From positions 21,856,802 through 21,920,801 of the forward strand of contig CM028931.1 in NCBI GenBank assembly GCA_016801845.1: DNA of 64,000 bases, in the 5' to 3' direction. The position numbers and the translations under genes are program-made. Positions 43,343-58,300 of the stretch are shown here, piece by piece (positions within the stretch are counted from its first letter, which is position 1; every line of letters begins with the position of its first letter). The notes under the pieces were generated by a model. The model did no database searches. It saw only the letters and a program-made list of their open reading frames with translations, and was not told the DNA's origin. Origin of the DNA: Polydactylus sextarius. Lineage: Eukaryota; Chordata; Actinopteri; Polynemidae.

Positions 43343-46300
43343 GTAAGAGGCCCTCGGGCAGATGCATTGTGGGTGTTGCTGTACTGATTCAAGTGGAAAA
43401 TGTCTCAAACCTTCGTTTTGAAAGCGGAAACGTTGAGATTCAACTTGGAAGTTTGAGTGACGAGTTAAAATGTTGCGATTAAACGAGAAATATCAGGCAC
43501 CCGGATGGACGAATGGTTAAGGTGCACCAGGTTGGTAAATGCCGTGCAGCTGTTTGCCGGTTCGAATCCCGACCCAATTGAACTTTCCTGCGTATCTTTC
43601 CCCCCACTCTCCTCTTTGTTTCCTGTCTCTCTACACCGTCTCTATCATTAAAGACAAAAATATATCCAGAATAAAGTCAATAATGTTGAGATAAAACTCG
43701 AAACATCGTGATTAGAGTCAACATTGAATATCCGGAATAAAGCTGAAATGTCGAGAATGAAACTCGAAAGTTTCTCGAAATCTAGAGACTAAACTCAACA
43801 AGTTGAAATGTCGCGATTAAACACGAAATATTGTTAATAAAGTCGAGCGTATGAACTTGAAACGTTCAGCTTGAGCTCGAAATGTGGAAATTAAAGTAAA
43901 AAATGTTGAGATCAAACTTCGGCAGCGAATATCTGGACAAAGCTGAAATGTTGAGAATAAAGCTGAGTTGTTGGGATTAACCTAAATGCTGAGCCTAAAC
44001 TCAACAAGTTGAAATGTCGCAATTAAACATGATATATCGTCAATAAAGCTGACATGAATGTCCTGTATGAACTTGAAATGTTCAGCTTGAACTCGAAATG
44101 TGGAAATGAGAATAAAGCTGAAGTGTTGAGATTAACCTAAATGTTGACATTATGTCGACACGAACCTGAAGAATGAAGCTGAAATGTTGAGATTAAACTC
44201 AAAATGCTGAGCCTAAACTCAACAAGTTGAAATGTCGCGATTAAACACACAAATATCGTTAAAGAAGTCGACATGAATGTCCTGTATGAACTTGAAATGT
44301 TCAGCTTGAACTCGAAATGTGGAAATTAAAGTTCAAATCTGGAGAATAAAGTTGAAATATCCGATTTTAGTGTAAATGTCCAGATTAAAGTTAGAATATT
44401 GAGAATAAAGCTAAAAATGTTGAGATCAAACATGAAACGTCGAGATTAGAGTCAACATTGAATATCTGGAACAAAGCTGAATCGTTGAGATTAACCTTGA
44501 AATATTGACGACAAGGTCGACTTCTGGAATCGACTATTCTGGAAGTTCACGTCGAAACATAAATAATCATTGTTGAAATATTGAGAATAAAGTGTAACCG
44601 ATAATCAGTAAATGACTGACAGAGTTTCTCACCGTTTTGTCTTCTTCTGCCGCGTCCCGTCGACATTTATCCCCAAAGAGACAACAGGTCACACGAGGAC
44701 ACGCCGGTGTTTCGGAAAAGAAATGTTTCTACCTGTTTCCTGTTTCCTCTAAAACGTGTTGGAGGACGCGCCGAGCGTTCGCAGGCATCGGATTCAGGCC
44801 GCTCAGTCTTTAGGGACGTGGTAAAGGTTTAGAGGGACAACGGAGGACAACGAGTCCCCAGACGACGAAGACTTTCAGACACTTTACAACGTAACGGTTT
44901 AACTCAACAGCTGGAGATGTCAAACTAAAAAAAAAAAAATGACACCGAACTCCAAGAAGACTGGAGATATTTTGGTCTTTTTTATCTTTATAGACCATAG
45001 ACCAGAGGATTAAGTTCACCCCTACGCCAGCTCTTACCCCACCCTTCGTCTCTTAAACAAAGTTCCTTTCAGAAGTTGTCGCTAGTTGCTACGTTAAAGA
45101 CGACGCGACAGGTCTCCATGACGACCTAATGACAACAAACAAACAAAGATGGCGTCTGCAGACTAGTTTGTGTCCATCAAGTTGGCGACGGATTAAAAAA
45201 CTGACAAGATGTTCGTTTACATTAATAAAGAGTCCTTTTACCAAAACGTTAGCAAAGTGAGAACTAGCAATCGCTAAGCTAATGCTAATCTTAACAGATA
45301 TTAATGATTAGCAGTTAGCGACAAGTTAGCTTAATAAGTTAAACGTATTGATGAGTTTGTTAAATAAATCGCTAACTTTTTTGACAACTGCTTTCTTGTC
45401 CTGGTGCATGCTGGGAAATTTCTTATAGCTTCGAGAGGGGTAAGGCGAAGGCGTCGCTAATGGGATTGGCCCTAAATTGAAAAATCGAGATTAAATGTGA
45501 AATACTGAGTCCAAAATGTCGAGATTGAAGTCGAAATGTTCAACATGAACCTTGACGTTTTCAGCATAAAGGCAAACTGTCGAAACATCGATTCAAAAAG
45601 ATTTTAATTTAAGTGGAAATTTAAAAAAAATGTTCGAAAAAAAGAGAAACGAGATTAAAGTGGAATCTTTCACCTAAACAAACAACTAAAGGGCTTTTAA
45701 TTCGTAGGGTACGTGTTTAAAGTTGACCTGTAATCAATACAGGACACACATGGTATAGATTCCTGTTTCAAAATAGAAACGCGTCTATACATGCACATTA
45801 TACACGCACAAACGAACACGTATGAGTAATACTGGACCTATATATATATGTGTGTGTGTGTCTGTGATCGGCAGCAAAGTGACAGTAGCATACATGCAGA
45901 TAAATCCCTGTTACATAACATACTACAAGTATCCACGCTAACGCCGACGTCCAGATTAAAAAAAAAAAGATAAAAGGTTTGAATCAGAACGAAGAAGAAG
46001 AAGTTAGATAGATAACAAGACTGGGGGATGAATAGATCAGTCAAATGATTTTATAAAAGAAAAGGAAAACAGCTGGACGGATGCAGAGAAATGTATCTGA
46101 ACCCACATACTGTAAATGCAGCAGAGATTGTCCTAGTTATGACTGTTAATGCAGCCGCAACAACAACAGTGTCCTTATTAAACAGCATTTTAGCTAAACT
46201 AGCGAGCTAGCAAAAAAAAAACTGAAATCGAACTGTTAATAACCTGTGTAAACTAATAATAATCATCATTATTGTACTTCCAGGATGAAGGTGACGCCGC

Positions 46301-49300
46301 TAACATGTTGCTTTGTAGTGTTTTTCACAAGTGTTCTCCTTCTCAGGCTATCTTTAGCTCTATGCTAATTTAGTTTCCTTTCACGCCGCATACATTAGCT
46401 TGATTCTGAGTTATTGTTAGTGAACCTGCTCCACAACAAGGCTTGTACAAAAAAACCCACAGGGACCAAAACATTTTCCAAAGCTGTGTTGTGGCTATAG
46501 GTTTAGCTCAGCTGGATAAAAGCAACATCTATACATGTAAAGGCTCCAAAACAAGCTAGCTGTTAGCATATTGTTGCTTTTTTCTGCCTTTTGTCAAGTT
46601 TTTTAACATTAGCTTATTGTTAACTTTTTTCCATCTTATTCTGTCCTTTGTCCTTGTTAGCATGTGAGCAAACTATTGACTTGGTTGGGAAAAAGTTGGA
46701 AAATGCTAACAGGTAGCAGAGTAACTCCGAAGTAAGGTAGCAGTTAGCATATTGTTGCTTTTACGCATGCATGTTTTTGTAACCAACTGATAAGTAAGTT
46801 TGTGTTGTACAGTAAAATAGGCTCAGAAAAATCTCTTTGTTCTAATGTTACCTTGTTGCTAACTTGTTAGCATGTTAGCAAACTGTTGCTTTTAGATGTT
46901 ACTGTAAACAAAACTGTTGCACCAACAGTTTTTTTTTTCTAGTAAGTTAGTTTTCTAAAGTTAAATAAGTTAAGTTCAGCTAATTTCCATTAGCTCATAG
47001 CTAGTTTTGTTAGCCATCTTGCCCAAATCTAACCTAGCAAACTATCTTCTTAATTGCTACGTAAATCATTCAGCTAATTGAACCTGTTGTAGCCGTTAGC
47101 TTGATTTGAAAAATGACATATATGTCCAGCCACAAGGAGGCAAAATAACTCCAAAAACAAGCTAGCAGCGTGATTGCCCTTAGCATGTTAGCATACTGGC
47201 ATCAGCAGCAATCACTTTATAGAAAAATACCTGTGTCTTTCAGTGCTCTTTTTTTTTTTTTTATTAAGTCATTAGCTTGTCCTCGACTTTTATGCTAACC
47301 TAGGGTCATTAGATTAACACCAAGGCAATGCTAACAAACTTTACCCTACCCTTAGCTTGTTAGCAAACCAGTTATGGTTTTAGCCACCTGTAACTGGTAA
47401 TTTTTTTTATGTTGGCATTAGTTTGTCGCTAACATTGTTAGCCAACTTGCTCTTGAGTAGCAAGGAAACACAACACATGCTAGCAGACCTTCTACTCTTA
47501 GCATGTAAGCAATCTATTAGCATTTTAGCAACACACAGCTGCTGAAGATTCTAATTTCATTGTTAGCTTGTTGCTAGCTGTTAGCCATGCTGCTTGGTTT
47601 TTAACAGTTTCATCACCAGTTTCTTAGAAAATGTGGCTAAACATTAGCAGCTAGCAGGGAGTTGTCGTTAAAAAATGTTAAAGCATTGAAGATGGCGTCC
47701 ACATATTAAGACAGATGGTGAAATTAGACGTTAATATCTCCGTTGTTAACATCCCTCTCTCCTCCCACCTCTTTCTCTCTCTCTGTTTCCTCCCTCGCCA
47801 TCACTGCATCACCACCACGCCGCCGCTCTGTACAGTAGGGTTTCCATAGCAACGCTCACCGACATGCAGCAGGTCAGCGTGTCATGGCGTCGGCTCTGCT
47901 TTGCTCCGATTGGACGCTTGGGCCTAATTATCCTTAAACAGGTCTTTCTATCTCGTTAAAGTCGCTGTAATTATTAACTTTGACATTATAGTTGGACTGT
48001 GGTTTTGCTGTTTTGGTTTCTTTTTGTTTTTCCTAGCCCACTGCAAAACACACCACCTCCTCCTCCTCCACCACCACAACTCCACTGCAGCTTTGGCTTA
48101 TGTAATAGGAGCAGTTTGATGTTTGTTGTGAGGATTAGCGCTGCTGTTTCAAACATAAAATCTCTAAAATCTCCATTTTGGACATCTGATCTAAACCACA
48201 ACTGATACAGTACTGACTGGAGTCACGTTATCTATCTATATAAACACACACAGGTTGATTTATTACTATAAATTACATGTTTTTATTTGTTTTTGTATAT
48301 ACTTCTCTACTCCGGACCTAACTTTAGCTTTTAGTTGCTTGTCAACATCAAAAACTCCACCTGAGTTGCAATGATTCTTGGGATTTGTCGTCAACTTTTA
48401 AAGGAGCAAACTTGTATCAACGAATCCAACTTTCAAATTGTTAGCCTCATTAGCTACATTTGCTATTTAGCTACATTATCGTGATTGCGTTAGCACCCAT
48501 GCTAACGTAAGTGCCATCATTGTGGCATAACAAACTTCTTCTAAAAAAATGTACCAATATTTTATCTGTGATACGAAAAATTCCAGAATTCTTAATATCT
48601 AACTTGTTAACGTAGCCCTCATATATGCTAACATCTTGTTTTTTGACAGTCATTGCATGTTAAAGTTTGTAGCTACTTAAGCTAACTTAGCTAGTTGGCC
48701 ATGTTGGCTAACTTAATGTTTATATCAAATGTTCATGTCAAATTAAAAGAAAGTAGCAATAATACCAATGCTATCGTGCTAGCTAGCTATGATATGATAT
48801 GAGCTAGCTCGCTAGGTATTTAACTAGCTTACCTGTGAAAAAGTTACAAAAAGGTGAAGATGAAATTGATACACGTTAACGTTCCACTTATATCAGCAGG
48901 TGCTTTCTGTAACTGTTTCTCATCGGTACAGCTAAGTAAATACCTAGCTAGCTAGCTTATATCATATCATAGAGAGCTAGCACTTGGTGCTAGTAATCTT
49001 CTCATAATTTAATGCAATGACAGCATAGTCGCTAACTTGTGACAACAAACAGCTGAAGATACCCAACATTTGTTACTTACATTAGCACCCATGCTAACAT
49101 TAGACAGTTGGCTCAATCTCATCGTAAATACTTTGCTAGCTAGCTCATATTATAGTAAGCTAACATGACAGCATTGGTGTTATCACTAATATTTTGGAGT
49201 GTTTCATAACACAAGGCTGCTCTAACAACAGTGACATAACCCAAATTAGCTAAGTTAGCCAAAATAGCCAAGTAGCTAAGTAAGACAATTAGCTAAATTT

Positions 49301-52300
49301 CAGTGTAAGTTACAACTGCAAGAGCTAGCAGTAAAGACTTCAGCTTTTATTTTCATTCAATGATGACAGCATATTTGAAGGCAACTACAAATTTAGCATA
49401 TTAGCATTTCATGTTTATCATATTTATTGGCCTAGAATTGGCCTCTATTCCGTGCGGCTGCCTCATATGATTGCAGAGCACTTCCTGTTAGCCTGCGGGC
49501 ACAATCGAGTGAAATCATTTTGGCATGCGAGTTGTGAAGCGGATTCTCCTCACAGCTGTATAGACGCAGGGTCGAGACCTTTATACATCCTTTGTTTCTG
49601 AACGTAGGCAATCTTTTTGTTGCTCTGACAGATGTTTATGTTTTCTAGAGTTCACAGGAAACGGTACACGCATTTTATTTTGAAGGAAAGTTGCTCCAGA
49701 TTGTCTGAATTGTGTATTTTAGTACCATGGAGAGCGACGGGCATCACGAGGCCGGAAAAGAAATGTTGAGATAGACGTGTAGACTTTTGTCTCAGTGTGT
49801 CAAAAATGTTAGTGATATAAATAAATAGGAAGTAAACAAATGACTCAATAAATAAATAGGGAACTAAAAAAATAAATAGAAATAAATTAATGAATGGGAA
49901 GTAACTAAACAGAAAACAGACTCAAAGTAAAAATATAAATAAATAGCCAATAAATGATGAATTTGCTTATTAGCTTAGCTGATTAGCTTAGCATCAAGAT
50001 TGTAAATAGAGGATAACACCAAGCTAGCATGGTTTATTAGCAATTCTCACTATATCTGGTAGTGTCGGTGTCATGTTGACAGATTCAGGAAAAATTCCCA
50101 CAATCCATCTGTGAAGCAGCTTTGATTAAAAGAAAGTACTTTCACTTTCGTTTCCACTTTTGGCTAAAGTCAGTCGAACTACGACTTGTCGAACTACAAC
50201 TTTAAAACAACAAACTCCAAACCTGTCAGAGTCAGTGGTTAGTATCGATGACATCATGACAGATGTTCTTCCTGCTGTTCCAGCTGTTAGCATGCTAATA
50301 AAATGCTAATCTGTGCTCTTTGATGTGTGGGGCATCTGGTCGTACAAGCTGTGAACCAACATGATAACAAAGGTTTGTCCAGATGTGTTTTCATGATGTT
50401 TTCATGATGTCGTGAACGACGTAAGCGGCGACACGATTGGCTCGTGAGGCCCAGGCTTCGTTCAAACGTGGCAGCGGCGTGTGTGGGGGGGAAACGTCCT
50501 TATATGGTCGCATAGTTCGGTGGGATGAATCAGAGCGCTGTTACATCAGCGATGGATCAGTTGCACTCCAACTGGAACACACACACACACACACTTCCGT
50601 TTGAATGTGTGTGTGTGAGATAGAAAGAGGGATGACGGAAACACACACACACACACACACACACTGATGCCCTACTTTTCCACAACACGGGGATGTACGG
50701 ACCATCATGCAGCAGTGAGTGCGGGTACAGTGCAGAGACGTTGAGGGTTTTTTCAGGTCAACTTTATTAACATATACATAAATAATTTAAAGTGGAAAAA
50801 CATCACATATCTAACAATATATGAGAGAAATCTGGCTCTATTTATATATTATCAATGTTAAGCGGTGGCCACAGTGTAGACGTACGCGGTGTTAGCATTA
50901 TCGCTAGCATTTTTTTTTTTTTTTACAATAACAGCAATAAGCAACAAATATAATGTTAGCAAATATTGCTAACTAGTTTAACTTAACTTAACTTAAAGTT
51001 AGCGAATAATGCTAGCTGAAGTATGAAGCAAATCGCTAACTGACAAATGTATAGCAAGTGTCACAAGCTATTGCAATATAAGCTAATGGAATGACAACAA
51101 ATAACTTATTGTTAGCTACGTAAACGTCACATTTGCTAACTTAAAGTCAGGAGGTTACTTAACCTTAGCAAATATTGCCAAGTTAAGATTAACAAATATT
51201 TCGTACTAGCAAGTTTTTTACCAAATCACTAATCAACAAATGGATAACAAATATTGCTAAGTTCTGTAGCGTTAGCCATTTTTCCTGATGTGAGTTTAGC
51301 AAATATTGCTAACTAAGTTTTGATAGTGGTAGTTAGCCTATTTGTTCATATCCGTTAGCCAATATGGTGAACGTTAACTAACGTCACTCTCTACTTATCT
51401 CCAACTACTTTTAGCAAATCATAATAACATCAGAATAGCTGATGCTAATGCCTCTATTTTGCTAATGTTGGTTTCCGAAAATGTTGTACGATGTCGCGGT
51501 TGAAACAAATGTGAGATAGTCGCCAACCTATCCAAAGATCAAATAGTTACAGTACTTGAGCAATTTAAACACCTCAATTAGTAGTTATGCTAGCTTAAAT
51601 ATAATGCTAGGTAGCAATATTTGCTAAGTAATGTCTTTAATTAGTTGTCCTTTCATGGTATTGGCGTGTTGCTCAATTTAAATTTGTGGTTATCCTGGTT
51701 GTGGGTTATAAACAAAATGGCTAGCTAAATGGTTAGCCACTTTTAGGGTTGGCTAAGGAGTCCTGCTCCCTGGCCTCCATCTTGTTTCCTGGACCATAGA
51801 GTCTTTATTAAAGTTGTTCCTTTGTTTGTTCCAGGGACATTTCAGGGTCAGTGGGTTGGCGGGATGCGACATGGCTACGGGGTTCGTCAGAGCGTCCCGT
51901 ACGGCATGGCGGCCGTCATCCGCTCGCCGCTCCGCACCTCCATAAACTCCCTCCGCTCTGGTTCGGAGCACAGCAACGGTACGGCTCTGCTGGACCGGAC
52001 CGGGGCCGTGGTTCCCGGTCCTCCTCCAGTTCCCGGCACCTTGACCACCAGCGTGTCCATGTGCAGCACGGGAAGCAGTGGGAGCAGCCCGGCCGTGTCT
52101 CGCGGAGGCTTCGTGTTGATGGCGCACAGTGAGGCCGAGCTGCTGAAGGGGAAGAGGAAAGGAGGACTGTTCAGGAGGTCCATCCTGTCTGGGCTGAAAC
52201 TGAGGAAATCCGAATCCAGGAGCTCGTTGGCCTCACAGAGATCCAAACAGAGCTCATTCAGGAGCGAGGCCGGGATGAGTACGGTGTCCTCAGCTGCATC

Positions 52301-55300
52301 GGATATCAACTCCACCATCAGGTCAAAAGTCTGATCAATTAGCTCTATATATAGCAAATATGGCTAATTAACACAATATTTGCTAACTTAAAGTCAGGAA
52401 ATAACATTAGTAAATGTTACTATTTTACAAATATATAGCAAATAGCTAACTAACAGATTGTAGCACATATCGCTAACTATCGCAATATTTGCCAACATAA
52501 TATTAACAAATACCTTAACAAATAATGGTAGCGAAGATTGCTAACACAGAAATATGTAGCAAATTGCTAACTAACAAATGTGTAGTATAGCTAACAGAAA
52601 TTATAGCATCTATTGCTAACTGTCATATATGATACATGCCAACTTAATGTTAACAAATAACATTAGCAAATATTGCTAATTAACAAACATGTAGCAAATT
52701 ACTAGCTAACAAATCACATATTGCTAATTTTTTTTCGGTTTGCTAACTAAGCTAACAAACCGATTCAGTATGAACGGTAGCTGAATGGTAGTTAGCAATA
52801 TCTGTTTGTATCAGTTTGCTAATATGGCTAACATTAATTAATGTTGCTCACATTAGTTAGCCAATATTGCTAACTGCCATTAGCTCATTGGAATAACAAA
52901 AGAAGAACTGATGCCAACTTTGCTAACATTAGTTTACATATGCACCTCGCTAAGTCACAAGTTATAGCAAATATCGCTAACTATTGTGATATTCGCCAAA
53001 TTAATGCTAATGTAACATTAGCAAATATTGCTAACTGATTTGCTAACTATTGCATATTCCACTCAGCATGCATCAGCCAAAGCCAGCAAGGGTATCCAAG
53101 TGAAAAAAAATTAGTTTAACAGCATTAAAAATAAATATTATATTGATAATTTTTACTCATTAGTGCATGAACAGGTTAAAATCCTTCATACTGTACAGGC
53201 TGACTTTGCGCTCTTCCCACTGTCCCTTTGAAAATGAGAGAAACAAGCCTAAAACACAAACTGGTTACATAACAGGAGACTTGAGAGAGAAGTGTGTCAT
53301 GTCAGCAGCGTCATGAGATAATGGAATGAAAGAAAGTAGGGAGGAAGGTGGCAGGAGAGGACGACTGTCCTTCACGTGGAGGACGGAGATTCAAGGCAAC
53401 AACAAGCACCAGACCTACTTAAGTGTCTTTAAAATGGACTGTCACGCGGTCCTCAGTGGCCAAAAGGTCAAATAATGTACTGGTCAGTGCCTGGTAGGAG
53501 CTAATTTTTGTAAACTGCAGCTTATTTGAATCAAATGCAGCATCATTTTAGCTTAGTGGTAGTTAATGTTGCTAAATTAGCTGAAGTAGCTAAGTTAACA
53601 GAAGTAACTACATTACCTGAAATATCTATGTTAAATGAATTTTGATTAATTTTAGCTAAGTTAGTTCAGGTGGCTAAATAGGCTAAGGTATCTAAGTTTG
53701 CCAAGCTAGGTAACATAACTAATTCAGCTAATGCAGCTAAGTTAGCCAACTAATGTAGCTAAGTTAGCTGAAATAAGTAATAACCTGTTGACTTAGTTAG
53801 CCATAGCCTTGGCTGACATTAGCTTACTTAAGCTAACGTTCAAATTGTTAACCATGTGCCCTTTGACCTTTCCAGTCTCGGAGATGCAGATGCAGAGTTG
53901 GCCGTCGCCGATGACGACGTGGACGCCACGGCGACAGAGACATACTGCGGCGAGTGGAAGAACGACAAACGGACGGGGTTCGGTGTTAGCCGGCGCTCCG
54001 ATGGGCTGCAGTACGAGGGGGAGTGGCTCAGCAACAAGCGTCACGGCTACGGCTGCACCACGTTTCCCGACAGCACCAAAGAAGAAGGGAAGTACAAGCA
54101 GAACATCCTGGTCAGCGGGAAGAGGAAGAACCTGATCCCCCTGAGGGCCAGTAAGATCAGAGAGAAGGTGGACCGGGCGGTGGAGGGGGCGCAGAAGGCC
54201 GCTGATATCGCCCGACTGAAGGCCGAGATCGCTCTGTCAAGGTAGAGTCTTAGCACCGTAAAGTCATGATAGCTGTGTCCTTTGAAGAACAAGGTCTAGA
54301 AAGGTCTGACCTTCATAGACTGTAACTGTAGGCTACGTCGGCTAACTAAATAACTTAAGATATCAGTTAGCTAAGGTAGCTAAATCAACAAAGATACTAG
54401 CTTTATAACTAGCTGAAATATAAATAAGTTAACCAACCTAAATCATAGCTAAGTTAGCTGAAGTAAATTATTTATCTGAGGTATCAAAGGTAGTAAAAGT
54501 ATCTAAGTTGACTTAGTTAGCTTATGTAGTTATTAGCCAAGTCATCTTAGGTATCAAAGTTAGCTAAGGTAGCTAAATTAGCGAAGATACTGGCTACATA
54601 TGTAAGTGAAATACCTATGTTAGCTAACGTAGTCAACCTAAATTAAAGTAAATCATTTATCCAAGGTATCAAACGTAGTAAAAGTATCTAAGTTGACTTA
54701 GATACTTTAGCTAACGTAGTTAGTAGCCAAGTTATCTTAGCTATCAAAGTTAGCTAAGGTAGCTAAGCTAGCACAGCTAGCAGAAAAAAAAACGGCAGTG
54801 AGAACCTTAAATTAGCTAACATAGCCAACTTTGATAAAGAGCTAATTTAACTAAAAGAACTAAATTACTTCAGGTGTCAAAGTTAGTTCAGGTATCTAAA
54901 TTAGCAAAGCTAGCAGAAACATTTAATTTTTTATGCAATAAGAACTGTCAGAAATAGAGAACTTAGCAAATATCAGGGTACCCTGACCTTCTTTACACCA
55001 GCAAGAAACTTCTGGCCAGGAATAAAAAGCAACAATTTTTGTTTTTGAGTTCAGAAGTCAGCTCAGAAATTAATTAGCTGTCCTGGGACCTGTAGTTGTG
55101 GATGCACATTGATACTCAGACCCATCAGAAGTAGGCCTGTGACCCATTTTGGTCCCAGTCCCTGTTGTTTCTAGGGACGAGGTTATAGGGCCGTGGATAC
55201 AGCGGTTCTGCGATGGCAGCAGCTGCTGTTTTCAAGACTTAATTACAACCTAATTACCCTGCTAGCTGCTAGCTCTGAGCTAGCAAGTGTAAAACACAGA

Positions 55301-58300
55301 AACAAAGGGAGACAGTTAGCTTTGTTAGGTAGCAGCTAAACTAGCTGTTTCCCCATCTAGCCAGTGTTAGTCTGAGCTAGCTAGAGGTAGCAGGCATAAA
55401 ACATGTAAGGAGAAGGACAACAGGTAGCTTAGCTGTCAGCTATAAAATTCCCAAATGAACAGGTAGATAAGCTAGCCTTCTGCTTACAGGTGAACATTAA
55501 GCTAGCTCTTATGTAGCAGTTAGTGGGCCTGCTAGCTCTGGACCTAGCAGCTTGGCTACCTGTTTGTTTTTGAGTTTTTTTTTTGCAAGTCCAGCTAGCT
55601 GTTTTAATATGAAAGCTTGTCTCAAAAAGCAGCTTCAGACAGTGGGTTAGTGTCACTGAGTCGGTGAACGCAGTGTTCGTCAGAAACGAGGTCGGGTTTC
55701 CTGTGATTAACAACTGACCTTGGAAGAGATCAATGATGTTGCACTCTGACATTACGGTCAATAACTGTAACTGTACAGTTTATGTTTATGGAAAGAGAAG
55801 AAGAAAGTTTTATATCCATACCAAAAAACTGAAGTGTAAAACGAGCTAGCAAACTATTTTAAACAAGGTTGGTAGATGTAGCTTCCTGAAGCCTAGTTGT
55901 TTCAAAGTGCATATTAAAAAAACAATATGTAATGCCTTGTTAAGCAAGCTAAGTAAGTATTTTTACTTTAGGATAAAGACAAGCTAGGCTAGCTAAGGTA
56001 GCTAACATTGTGAATTTCAGCTGAAGTAGCTACATTAGCTGAAATAACTAAATTACAATAGGTAGCAAAGTAAGCAAACACATTTCTAAATTATTTGTTT
56101 CCCACTATTTCCAGTCTTTATGCTAAGCTAAGTTAACTAAGTTACTAAGTTAACTAAGTTAGCTAATGTGGTCAGTTTAGTCGAAGTAGCTACTTTGGCT
56201 AATAGGTAGAATAAATACAATAAGTACCAAAGTTAACAAAAGTTAATTTAGGTGGACAAATAAGCTAATGCGTCTAATTAGTCAAGCTAACCAACTAAGA
56301 TAAGCTAACAAAGTTAGCTAACATTGTCAATTCGCTGAAGTACCTCGGTTAGCTAAGGTAGCCAATTTAGATGATTGCTACGTTAGCTAAAATAACTAAA
56401 TTACCTAAGGTAGCAAAGTTAGCAAACAGGTTTTAAATTTCCAAAGTAAGTTTTAAATAAGCTAAGGTGTTTAAATTAGTCAACTGTCTTGATGCTAAGC
56501 TAAACTCATCATGAACGTTATATAGTGAGTTATAGTTGAAGCCACAGATGGATCAGGCAGGTTTGAAGCCTCAAAAAAAGAGAAATAAAAACGCTCTGGC
56601 AGGTGTAAAGACTCAAACTAAAGCTAATCGTGCTGAGGAGGTTCGTGCTTGGATATTTGGAGGGCAGGAGCTCATGCACAAGGGGGGCCTTGAATTATTT
56701 TTGGGGAGGGACAGAGTGTCCTTGTTTAAAGTAGGGTGCCACTTTATGCATGCTTAAAGCTGATAAACCCAGATACCAATACAAAAAGTACTTGAATGAA
56801 CTTATTTCACGAGTTTAGTCAGAGTAGCTGAAGAAAACGAGCCTGAAGAGCCACAGCTAAATGTTAGCATGTCACCATCATACGTGCTAAGCGTACAGTA
56901 TGCTAGTACTTAGCTAACACACTTTTGTGTAGTTTTGTTTTGTGACATTAGCTGTAGCTGTGCTAATTAGCCAATACATTAAATTAAGATGGTGAACATG
57001 TTTAACATCATACATGCATCATGTATGCTAGCTAGTTATTACTAATCACAAACTACAGCTAAGGCTGATGGTAATGTTATTTGGTCCAACAGCTAACAAT
57101 AGCGTTGGAGGAAATGTTAGCTTTAGTTGTGACATGTTTTTATTGTGAATTAGCAATGGTTAGCACGCTAACACATTAAATTGAGATGGTGAACATGTTC
57201 AATAGCATTGGAGGAAAAAATAGCTGTAGCTGTGATATGTGTTTTTATTGCTGATTAGCAATGGTTAGCATGCTAACAGATTGCTAGCTCCAGCTCCACG
57301 TCATATTTTGAGCTAATTAGCTAATTTTAGCTGTCGTAGCCTTTGTCGGATGTAGCCATAGCATGTTTTTTCAGCTCTTGGAAACAACAGCATGAGCTAA
57401 CACGCAGGTTTTGCTAATTTAATGAGTCACAACGCAGCGATTCAGCTTCACCGACTGTACGTACAGTTAAAGCCTGATGCTGCTCCACACACAGAAACGT
57501 CTAACCCAGATTCAGGCTTCGGCAGCCTCACTCGTGTGTCCCAGAACTGAACAGCGGGGTATTTCCTTGTGGAACACCAGGAGAAGCCCTGAGAGGTGAA
57601 ACTCAGTCACAGGATAATTGCTGCAGATATTCCCGCGGTAAACTGGTTCAAGGATGATGCGGCTTTTTTCTCGAACTTCTAAAAGTGTGTACATGTGTGT
57701 AGTCATGCAGCCTCTTAAGGACAATGTGTGCAATTCAATCAAAACACAAGCTAAACTTGTAAGAAATCGATTAAACACTGTATCAATCTGCTCTAAAGTT
57801 AGCTGCAGATGCTATCATGCTTGTCAACTAGCTCACAACCGATGCTAAGCTAGGCTAAATTTACCTAAAGCAAATTGCTAACAGCTTTGTTGCTTACCGA
57901 GCAAGGGTTTAGCATCACTCTTGATTTTTCAGCTGGATCAAGGAGTTAGCATCATACAATTAGATAATTTTATTAAAAACTAGTTAGCATCATATTAGCA
58001 TTTTATAGTCCTTTCCATTTTAGCAAATGTTAGCATGCCAGTATTAAACTAAGATGGTGTTAAATATACAATATGCTGGTACTTAGCTAATATCCTTTTG
58101 AGTATGCTAACACATTAAACTAAGACAGTGACCATATTTTATGCTAACCAAGCGTGTGCTAGCTAATTAGTACTAAACACAAACTACAGCAGAGGCTAAT
58201 GGGTTAGCTGATTATCCAACAGCTAACAACAGCATTGAAGGAAAAGTTAGTTTTAGCTGTGATATGTGTCTTTATTAATTAGAAAACGTTAGCATGCTAA

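Noticed and set aside
43497..43580. tRNA gene
   Set aside because: Both polymerase III boxes are present, but the rest does not form a cloverleaf and the tail is that of a SINE.
43343..51834. Equivalent of the human JPH3 CTG repeat (HDL2)
   Set aside because: No CTG or CAG run was seen in jph3 intron 1; the nearest CAG-type repeat is the AACAGC hexamer before the start codon.
56536..56757. Open frame of 73 codons in jph3 intron 3
   Set aside because: No recognisable domain, no splice logic, flanked by repeats; it fits chance in intron DNA.
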